Source: Litorivita pollutaquae
GTDB taxonomy: Bacteria; Pseudomonadota; Alphaproteobacteria; Rhodobacterales; Rhodobacteraceae
Length of the DNA: 64,000 nt
Assembly: GCF_003205515.1 (NCBI RefSeq)
Contig: NZ_KZ826483.1
Location: 124,001-188,000 of the forward strand
Direction of reading: 5' to 3'
The translations under genes and the position numbers were made by a program. Under the pieces are notes generated by a model that saw only the letters and a list, made by a program, of their open reading frames with translations, did no database searches and was not told the origin of the DNA. Below are positions 57,714 through 64,000 of the stretch, piece by piece; the stretch's first letter is position 1, and every line of letters begins with the position of its first letter.

Positions 57714-59246
57714 ATGAACGACGGGACACAGAGACGAGCATCACGGCGTGCATTTTTGCGCGGCGGCTCGGCGTTGTTTGCCAGTGCGGCCACATTTACG
57801 GCGATGGGCAGCGGCGCGCTCTGGGCCGGCGCGCCGGCCGTGTCCCTGCACCCCAAAGCCCGTCCGCATGATTTCCACAAACGCCTTGTTGGCGGCGCTG
57901 AGGAACTGATCAATGCATCCGGCTTGCGGGGGCGGGTGGCCTATGCGGTGGCGCATGTAGACAGCGGATTATTATTGGAAAGCCGCGATTCCGCCGTGGG
58001 TCTGCCGCCTGCGAGCGTGATGAAAACGATTACCGCGCTCTATGCGCTCGAGGCTTTGGGAGAGGCCTATCGGTTCAAAACCCGGCTTGCGGCAACGGGA
58101 CCGATTTCGGGCGGCGTGCTGCAAGGTGATCTGGTGTTGCTTGGCGGCGGCGATCCAACGCTCGACACTGATGCACTGGCCGATCTGGTGACGCAATTAA
58201 AGGCCGCTGGTGTGACGCGGATCACGGGGCGACTTCACGTTTTTGGTGGTGCATTGCCCTATCAACGTGAAATCGACAAAGGCCAACCGGATCATGTCGG
58301 GTATAATCCCGCGATCAGCGGTCTGGCATTAAATTATAATCGCGTGCATTTCGAATGGCGACGCGATGGCAATTCTTATGGCGTGGCGATGGATGCGCGC
58401 TCGAAAACACAGCGTCCTGCGGTGACCATGGCGCGGGTGCGTGTGGTCAATCGCGCCGCGCCTCTCTTTACCTATAAGGATGGCGGCGGGCGGGATGACT
58501 GGACCGTGGCCAGCGCGGCGCTGGGCACGAGGGGATCGCGTTGGCTTCCGGTGCGCAAACCCGAAATTTACGCAGGCGAGGTGTTGCGGGCGCTGGCGCA
58601 TGCAAAAGGTGTCACATTGCCTGCGCCGGCGGTGACGAAATCTCTTCCCAAAGGCACGGTGATCGCTCAGGTACAAAGCGCCGAGCTGCGGGTGATATTG
58701 CGAGATATGTTGAAATATTCCAATAACCTGACCGCAGAGATGTGCGGGTTGGCCGCGACGGTCGCACGCGATGGGCGCGCGGTATCGATTTCCGCCTCTG
58801 CCAATGCGATGGCGCGCTGGGCCGAGGGGGCGTTGGGGATGCCGCGGGCAAAATTGGTCGATCATTCGGGATTGGGTGCGGCATCGCGGGTGCAGGCGGG
58901 AGATCTGGTGCGGGCGTTGAACGCAGCGCGCAAAACCACGGTCCTGTCAACGATATTGAAACCCGTCGCGATGCGTCACAACAACGGCAAGGTGAACAGC
59001 GCCCATCCGGTCAAAGTGCGTGCCAAAACCGGAACTCTCAATTTTGTTTCGGCTTTGGCCGGCTATATGACCGGACCGGATGGCACCGAATTGGCCTTTG
59101 TTATTTTCACGGCTGATGAGGATGCGCGGGCACGCATTGCGCGCAAAGACCGCGAACGCCCGCAAGGTGGCGGCGCATGGAACAAGCGATCAAAGCGGTT
59201 GCAGCAAAAATTGATCGAACGCTGGGGCACGCTTTACGGCAGTTAG
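57714..59246 (+). CDS. dacB: D-alanyl-D-alanine carboxypeptidase/endopeptidase, PBP4 family
   Basis: DacB-type enzymes trim and cleave peptide cross-links in periplasmic peptidoglycan. The 510-residue protein of peptidase family S13 has the active-site motifs S101-VMK104, SNN in KYSNNLTAEM and KTG in VRAKTGTLNFVS, with the extra domain between the first two. The N-terminus has a twin-arginine-like SRRAFLRGGSAL at 10-21, unusual beside the Sec signal of E. coli PBP4. It complements the mre/mrd cell-wall operon but is not linked to it. Confidence 0.93.
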   Translation: MNDGTQRRASRRAFLRGGSALFASAATFTAMGSGALWAGAPAVSLHPKARPHDFHKRLVGGAEELINASGLRGRVAYAVAHVDSGLLLESRDSAVGLPPASVMKTITALYALEALGEAYRFKTRLAATGPISGGVLQGDLVLLGGGDPTLDTDALADLVTQLKAAGVTRITGRLHVFGGALPYQREIDKGQPDHVGYNPAISGLALNYNRVHFEWRRDGNSYGVAMDARSKTQRPAVTMARVRVVNRAAPLFTYKDGGGRDDWTVASAALGTRGSRWLPVRKPEIYAGEVLRALAHAKGVTLPAPAVTKSLPKGTVIAQVQSAELRVILRDMLKYSNNLTAEMCGLAATVARDGRAVSISASANAMARWAEGALGMPRAKLVDHSGLGAASRVQAGDLVRALNAARKTTVLSTILKPVAMRHNNGKVNSAHPVKVRAKTGTLNFVSALAGYMTGPDGTELAFVIFTADEDARARIARKDRERPQGGGAWNKRSKRLQQKLIERWGTLYGS

Positions 59247-59265
59247 CTGCGGGGCAAACACGTGC

Positions 59266-59292
59266 GAAAGGGCGCAGGTGATGCGCCCTTTC
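59266..59292. terminator. Terminator after dacB
   Basis: Ten-base arms GAAAGGGCGC and GCGCCCTTTC enclose a seven-base loop, 19 bases after the dacB stop. T-rich sequence follows, and the convergent PLDc_N gene ends about 50 bases away. Confidence 0.82.
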
Positions 59293-59340
59293 TCGATTGT
59301 TTTGTTATGCTGCGGGGGCCGTCGCCGCGTGCGGGATGGG

Positions 59341-59526
59341 TTAAACCGCTGCACGGCCGCCACGTGGACCGGCCACCAGCCAAGCGATGAAGCCCAGAAC
59401 TGGCAGAAGCAGGATTGCGAGAGTCCAGACGATTTTGGCTGCGCCAGAGGCGCCAGAGGTCAAAACAGCATAGATCGCATAGAGGTCGGCGATCAAAACG
59501 AGAAGTCCAATAAGACCATATTCCAT
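59341..59526 (-). CDS. PLDc_N (phospholipase D nuclease N-terminal) domain protein
   Basis: The 61-residue protein has two membrane helices (LIGLLVLIADLYAIYAVLTS and IVWTLAILLLPVLGFIAWLV) with the short WT...LP.LG segment that defines the PLDc_N domain. It lacks any catalytic domain; such stand-alone proteins are common and of unknown function. AAAGGG precedes the ATG at 59526. A longer frame to 59607 lacks support. Confidence 0.75.
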   Translation of the reverse strand: MEYGLIGLLVLIADLYAIYAVLTSGASGAAKIVWTLAILLLPVLGFIAWLVAGPRGGRAAV

Positions 59527-59650
59527 GGTGAATGCCCTTTGTATTGTTTTGCTCTTTGTCGAGAGCGTTCTGACCAAACAACGTGCCGGGCGCACAGAAA
59601 GTTCCACTATTTTTTAGGTGGCGTCCCACGTGGGACGGGATCAGCCCGCG

Positions 59651-60076
59651 CTATCCGGCCAAATGTCGCGCTCGTGCGCCGCGTTCAATCGCTGCGGCAT
59701 GGAGCCGGTCGAGATCAAGTTCGTAGCGAATTTCTTCGAGCAGGCGCAGTTCGGTTTCTTGCAACGTGCCATCGGCGGCGGCCACATCACAGGCCAAAGC
59801 ATAAGCCGTTTCAAACAGATGTGTCGGCAGGTTGTCACGGATCAGGCCAAACAGCGCATCAAGCCCTTCTTCCTCGCCAAACAGATCGAAGACGGTTTGC
59901 GCCATGACATTCATCCGGTCGAGATCGTAATTGGCGAAAATCGGCAGGTTATTCACCGCACCTTCTATTTTGACCAATTCCGCCGTGCGGATATTCTCGT
60001 CAGAGGCGGAAACCGCGATCATGATAGCGACGAGGCAATCTTGTGGGGTGAGGGAATGGGGGATCTGTTCGGTCAC
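59651..60076 (-). CDS. TerB-like tellurite resistance family protein
   Basis: The 141-residue helical protein carries the TerB-like layout, with the acidic metal-binding pattern near ASDENIRTAELVKIE and a second AADGTLQETELRLLEEI. The role is not settled; TerB-like domains occur in stress-response proteins and often act without tellurite genes. The start is taken as GTG at 60076, which has AAGGAT six bases upstream and gives VTEQIPHSLTPQDC. The longer reading frame upstream of it overlaps lysK and is rejected. Confidence 0.8.
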   Translation of the reverse strand: MTEQIPHSLTPQDCLVAIMIAVSASDENIRTAELVKIEGAVNNLPIFANYDLDRMNVMAQTVFDLFGEEEGLDALFGLIRDNLPTHLFETAYALACDVAAADGTLQETELRLLEEIRYELDLDRLHAAAIERGARARHLAG

Positions 60077-60197
60077 GGGGATATCCTTATGAAACAGCTC
60101 TGTTGCAGTGCAGAATATTGACTGCGCCGCCGCGCCGCAATAGGGAGTGGCGGTCTGCCGCGCATTGGGTGCGGCGCGATCCCATCCGGAGTTTGAT

Positions 60198-61841
60198 ATG
60201 TCTGATCTGCGCGACGCCGCCCTTACCTCGAAAGCTTGGCCCTTCGAAGAGGCGCGCCGCCTGCTCAAACGGTATGAAAAACAGCCGCCCGAGAAGGGAT
60301 ATGTTTTATTTGAAACTGGATATGGCCCCTCGGGGTTGCCGCATATCGGCACCTTTGGCGAAGTGGCGCGGACGACGATGATCCGCCGTGCCTTTGAGGA
60401 AATTTCCGACATCCCGACGCGGCTTATCTGTTTTTCCGACGATCTGGACGGAATGCGAAAAGTGCCCGAAAATGTGCCCAACCCCGAGGCGTTGGCCGAG
60501 CATTTGCAAAAACCGCTGACCTCGGTGCCCGATCCTTTTGGTGAATTTGACAGTTTTGGCGGGCATAATAACGCCATGCTGCGCCGGTTCCTCGATACCT
60601 TTGGGTTCGACTATGAGTTTTATTCGGCCACGGAATTTTATGGTTCGGGGCAGTTTGACGAGGTGCTGCGCCGCGCCGTAGATAAATATGATGAGATCAT
60701 GGCGGTGATGCTTAAATCCCTGCGTGAAGAGCGCCGCCAGACCTATTCGATCTTCCTGCCGATCCATCCCGAAACCGGCCGCGTGATGTATGTGCCGATG
60801 AAATCGGTGAACCGCGATGATTACACCATCAGTTTTGATGATGAGGATGGCCGCGAATGGACGCTGCCGGTCACCGGCGGCAATGTGAAATTGCAATGGA
60901 AGCCGGATTTTGGCGCGCGCTGGGCGGCATTGGGCGTCGATTTCGAAATGTATGGCAAGGATCACAGCACCAATACGCCGATTTATGACAACATTTGCCG
61001 CATTCTTGGCCAACGCCCGCCAGAGCATTTCACCTATGAACTGTTCCTTGACGAGAATGGCGAGAAAATCTCGAAATCCAAAGGGAACGGGTTGTCGATT
61101 GATGAATGGTTGACCTATGCCAGCGCCGAAAGCCTGTCTTATTTCATGTATCAAAAGCCCAAAACCGCCAAGCGGATGTATTTTGACGTGATCCCCAAGG
61201 CGATGGACGAGTATCATCAACAATTGCGGGCCTATGCGGGCCAAGATGCCAAAGCGCGGGTAAATAACCCGGTTTGGCATATTCACGGCGGCGATGTGCC
61301 GCAAAGCCAAATGGTTGTGCCATACTCGATGCTCTTGAACCTCGCCTCGGTGGCCGGTGCCGAGCAGAAAGACCAGCTTTGGGGTTATATCCAACGCTAC
61401 GCTCCCGAAGCCAGCGCCGAAACCCATGCGGATCTGGATGCAGCGGCGGGTTATGCGGTGCGCTACTACAATGATTTTGTGAAACCTTCCAAGGTTTTCC
61501 GCGCCCCAACGGATCAAGAGCGGGCTGCGCTGGCGGACCTTGCTACCGCGTTTCAGGATGCAGATGCGGCTTTGGATCAGATCGCACGCAAGAACGCCGC
61601 AATGGGCAATGACGATCCACTCCCGGAAGCGGATTTTACCGATGGCGACTTCTTGCAGTCGGTGGTGTTTGCGGTGGGCAAGAACCACGGGTTCGAGAAC
61701 TTGCGTGATTGGTTCAAGGCACTCTACGAGGTGCTGCTTGGCGCCTCCCAAGGCCCGCGTTTTGGCAGCTTTGCCGCGCTCTATGGCGCGCCCGAGACCG
61801 TGCAGTTGATCAAAGACGGACTGGATGGAAAGCTCGGCTGA
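60198..61841 (+). CDS. lysK: Lysine--tRNA ligase, class I
   Basis: This 547-residue class I lysyl-tRNA synthetase charges tRNA-Lys. It has the HIGH-type motif in [11 protein letters not shown] (residues 45-55, HIGT 49-52) and KISKSKG further on. The archaeal-type class I enzyme replaces the class II LysS in many alphaproteobacteria, consistent with the host. A GTTTG start region without a strong Shine-Dalgarno precedes the ATG at 60198. The segment [15 protein letters not shown] is typical. The gene is followed by an unusually long gap. Confidence 0.95.
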   Translation: MSDLRDAALTSKAWPFEEARRLLKRYEKQPPEKGYVLFETGYGPSGLPHIGTFGEVARTTMIRRAFEEISDIPTRLICFSDDLDGMRKVPENVPNPEALAEHLQKPLTSVPDPFGEFDSFGGHNNAMLRRFLDTFGFDYEFYSATEFYGSGQFDEVLRRAVDKYDEIMAVMLKSLREERRQTYSIFLPIHPETGRVMYVPMKSVNRDDYTISFDDEDGREWTLPVTGGNVKLQWKPDFGARWAALGVDFEMYGKDHSTNTPIYDNICRILGQRPPEHFTYELFLDENGEKISKSKGNGLSIDEWLTYASAESLSYFMYQKPKTAKRMYFDVIPKAMDEYHQQLRAYAGQDAKARVNNPVWHIHGGDVPQSQMVVPYSMLLNLASVAGAEQKDQLWGYIQRYAPEASAETHADLDAAAGYAVRYYNDFVKPSKVFRAPTDQERAALADLATAFQDADAALDQIARKNAAMGNDDPLPEADFTDGDFLQSVVFAVGKNHGFENLRDWFKALYEVLLGASQGPRFGSFAALYGAPETVQLIKDGLDGKLG

Positions 61842-62518
61842 GCCAAAGGTTTTTGATTTTGGGGCTTAGGGGCCGTAGTTCGGCCATCCAAGGATAGCAC
61901 ATCCCTTAGGGTGCACTGTCCCGCGCCGCGCACGGCGGGTTGTATGGTCTGTTGGATTTGCCCGACTGCGCTGTGGCAACTTGGCGCCGTGCTCAGAAGC
62001 GCAGCGGCACGTCGCGATGTCGCCCCGTGCAAGATCAAGGCCGTGTGAGCGGGCTGTATGAGGGCGGCGTCCACCTGTGCCAGCCCCGATTGCAGCCCTC
62101 TTCTGTTGTGCCGGAGTATTGCGGGCACATGGGGTGGGACGGTGATCCATGCCACTGATCCGCAGAAAAAGCGGGGCCTGATGCAGGGCGAGCACGGCGC
62201 CCTGATCGTGTAAGCGGAAGTTTGTATCGGTGCGTGTATCATCTGATCGCGCCCAACTCTGCGCGACCCGTTACTCATGCAGATATCCATCCTATGCTTG
62301 ATATGGCCTCATAAATACATTGTTTTCAAGGCATTGCTTTAAGTGCCCGAGGGTGCGCGAAGGCACCGTCACGGTGGTCTGAGGCTTCGTTAACTTGGCG
62401 TTGATACCTCTTTGCACATCGGGTCAGCCCCGGTTTGGCGAGACATGTGACAATCGAGCATTGGCCGCAGGGCCCCGCGTTTGGCGCGGGGGCTGCGCCC
62501 ATGTGGAAAGGGACTTGG
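61842..62518. other. 677-base gap between lysK and the beta-helix gene
   Basis: No convincing gene is seen. Overlapping short frames on both strands lack family character and good start sites. One plus-strand frame (about 62049-62213) ends in a protein-like RGLMQGEHGALIV, preceded by an in-frame stop, and might be a decayed remnant. From about 62270 the sequence is more AT-rich. A stable CCCCGCG/CGCGGGG hairpin (62473-62491) lies 28 bases before the next ATG. The gap may hold a promoter, a leader, or an unrecognised small RNA. Confidence 0.45.
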
Positions 62519-64000
62519 ATGAACAAGGCGATTACGGATGGGGTGGTGTTTATGCCGCCCGAATTTTCGGTGGGACTCGACGTTTGGTCGAGCGGCAATG
62601 GCACCCCCGGTTCGGATACTTATGACAACGCGGCCAATGCGGCTTTTGTGCCAGCAGATCAGGATTTCGGCGGCTGTCTTGAGGTTCAAACCATCTCCAG
62701 CACAACCAAGCTGCGTTATATGGGCGAAACGCCGATGTTGCCGGGATGTTATCTGCGGGTGACGGCGCGGGTCAAAGTGGTCAGCGGCGCGTTGCCCGAT
62801 GTGCGCATCGCCGGTTGGGCCGGTGGGGCGGGTGGTAGCCATGTCGGCGGCCTGCTTGAGACCGGTCCGGCAACGACGCTGGATAGCTACGGCAAGGTTT
62901 TTGAAGTCTCTGCAATTATCGGATCGGGGCAGCGCACCGGTGTTGATATGGTTTGGGGCAGCGTGCCGCTTTACGGGCATTTCGGTTTGGACCTTGTCGG
63001 GAACGTCGGATCAATCGTGCGGATCGACGATATCGTTATCGAAGATGTCACCTCGGTGTTCCTGCGTGATATGATGAATTGGGTCGATGTGCGCGATTTC
63101 GGCGCGGTTGGTGATGGAACGACCGATGACCAGCCCGCGTTCGAGGCCGCCGATGATGCTGCGAACGGGCGGCGTGTGCTGGTGCCGGCGGGCACTTACT
63201 ACCTTGCCGATAGCATGACCTTCGAGAACCATGTTGAGTTCGAAGGCACGATCACTATGCCGGACGACAAGATTTTCTCGACCACCAAAGATTACAGCAT
63301 CTCGACATATATCGATGCGTTTGGCAGCGAGGAATTGGCGTTTAAAAAGGCGTTCCAGGCTTTGATAAACAACTCGGGACATGAATCGCTTGATCTGGAC
63401 GGGCGGCGCCTATCGTTTTCCGCGCCGATCGATATGCAAGCGGCGGTCGCCAACAAAAACTCCTATGCGCAGCGCCGTCATATTCACAACGGCCAGTTGA
63501 TTGCCGAAGGGACGACGAATTGGGAGACGGATGTTTACACCTCTCAGGCCAGCTATAATCGTTCCGATCCGAAACGGCTGACGAATGTGGTGAATGTGGC
63601 CAATATTCCGGTCGGATCATTGATCGAGGGCAATGGCGTCGGGCGCGAAGTCTATGTGCGCTCTAAAAATGTGGCGGCGCAAGAGATCGAGCTTTCGGCT
63701 CCCTTCTTTGATGCGGATGGCACCCAGACGTTTACCTTCAAGCGGTTCAAATACATCCTTGATTTCAGCGGTTTCGACTATCTCGATAAGTTGACGATCT
63801 CGAATGTCGAGTTTCAATGCTCGGGTGTTGCGAGCGCGGTGCTCTTGTCGCCTGCAGGTTTGATTTATCACTTCCGGGACTGCTTCTTCACGAAGCCATT
63901 GGATCGTGGCATCACCAGTCACGGCGAGGGGTGTCAGGGGATGCTCATCGACCGCTGTCAATGGCTGTCAAATGAAAGCGGCAAGCTTAGCCAAGAACGC
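62519..64000 (+). CDS. Parallel beta-helix (GH28-related, pectate-lyase-3-like) protein, C-terminus off window
   Basis: Translation from ATG 62519 (AAAGGG seven bases upstream) gives 494 residues to the window edge. Residues 1-180 are beta-rich with a Gly-rich patch (AGWAGGAGGSHVGG) and resemble a carbohydrate-binding jelly roll. Residues 189-230 (VDVRDFGAVGDGTTDDQ ... RVLVPAGTYYL) are the entry motif of pectate-lyase-3 and phage tail-spike-type beta-helices, followed by repeated strand turns (DYLDKLTISNVEFQCSG). No signal peptide is seen, so export, if any, would be by another route. It may cut or bind a polysaccharide; this is an inference from fold only. Confidence 0.75.
   Translation, partial: MNKAITDGVVFMPPEFSVGLDVWSSGNGTPGSDTYDNAANAAFVPADQDFGGCLEVQTISSTTKLRYMGETPMLPGCYLRVTARVKVVSGALPDVRIAGWAGGAGGSHVGGLLETGPATTLDSYGKVFEVSAIIGSGQRTGVDMVWGSVPLYGHFGLDLVGNVGSIVRIDDIVIEDVTSVFLRDMMNWVDVRDFGAVGDGTTDDQPAFEAADDAANGRRVLVPAGTYYLADSMTFENHVEFEGTITMPDDKIFSTTKDYSISTYIDAFGSEELAFKKAFQALINNSGHESLDLDGRRLSFSAPIDMQAAVANKNSYAQRRHIHNGQLIAEGTTNWETDVYTSQASYNRSDPKRLTNVVNVANIPVGSLIEGNGVGREVYVRSKNVAAQEIELSAPFFDADGTQTFTFKRFKYILDFSGFDYLDKLTISNVEFQCSGVASAVLLSPAGLIYHFRDCFFTKPLDRGITSHGEGCQGMLIDRCQWLSNESGKLSQER

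Noticed and set aside
60077-60577. Longer N-terminus for the TerB-like protein
   Set aside because: It would overlap lysK on the opposite strand; the GTG with AAGGAT at 60076 gives a compact domain.
61781-62290. Minus-strand frame across the lysK end and the following gap
   Set aside because: It overlaps lysK, has a low-complexity mix of residues, and no recognisable domain; at most a remnant.

Overview
The window looks like chromosomal core sequence of an alphaproteobacterium, most probably a Rhodobacterales (Roseobacter-type) species. The basis is GC-rich coding, an archaeal-type class I lysyl-tRNA synthetase, an RpoH paralogue, a tandem glycine riboswitch in front of gcvT, a leuA leader peptide, and gene neighbourhoods familiar from that group (lpoA/rsmI/yraN/gshB, coaBC/dut, mreBCD/mrdAB). 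This assignment rests on protein families and synteny and was not tested by a search. No rRNA, tRNA, CRISPR array, insertion sequence or prophage was recognised.

Layout. 1-5.7 kb: truncated glnD, a periplasmic lipoprotein of the LpoA type, rsmI, yraN, gshB. 5.7-9.2 kb (minus strand): comM, a glutathione S-transferase and a cobalamin-salvage pair (cobC-like, cobU/cobP). 9.3-15.2 kb (plus): rpoH, coaBC, dut, a membrane-anchored MoeB/ThiF-like protein and an M3 oligopeptidase. 15.2-20.2 kb (minus): a capsule block with an ABC ATPase (KpsT), a long KpsE-type export protein, kdsA and a phosphomannomutase; the permease KpsM is not here. 20.4-24.3 kb: nhaA, a uracil-DNA glycosylase family protein, sseB, ghrA. 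24.3-29.9 kb: the rod-shape operon mreB-mreC-mreD-mrdA-mrdB. 30-37.5 kb: rlmJ, leuA with an attenuator-like leader, an exported 18-repeat MORN protein, nadE and an exported metallo-beta-lactamase-fold protein. 37.7-46.2 kb: gltX, a DUF2254 membrane protein, an NsrR-like Rrf2 regulator under a perfect FNR-type box, and the glycine cleavage genes gcvT-gcvH-gcvP behind a riboswitch. 46.2-53.7 kb: an FtsX/YbbA ABC exporter divergent from tesA, cspA, trxC, two very small membrane or exported proteins, ettA. 54-60 kb: a PAS-GGDEF-EAL protein, nadD, an EamA transporter, dacB, and small PLDc_N and TerB-like proteins. 60.2-64 kb: lysK, a 677-base gene-poor gap, and the start of a parallel beta-helix protein that runs off the window.

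How it fits together. Several blocks serve the envelope: mreBCD/mrdAB, dacB, the LpoA-like lipoprotein and the capsule genes. Others cover one-carbon, leucine and NAD metabolism and thiol defence (gshB, GST, trxC). The most informative sites are regulatory: the leuA leader, the glycine riboswitch, the FNR-type box before the NsrR-like gene, and a hairpin at the predicted 5' end of the mreB transcript.

I did not find a convincing new defence or mobile system. The parts least explained by known annotation are the beta-helix protein and the gap before it, the exported MORN protein, the long cytoplasmic extension of the KpsE homologue, and the tiny exported protein at 51.6-51.8 kb with repeated GGCAAAA motifs upstream.
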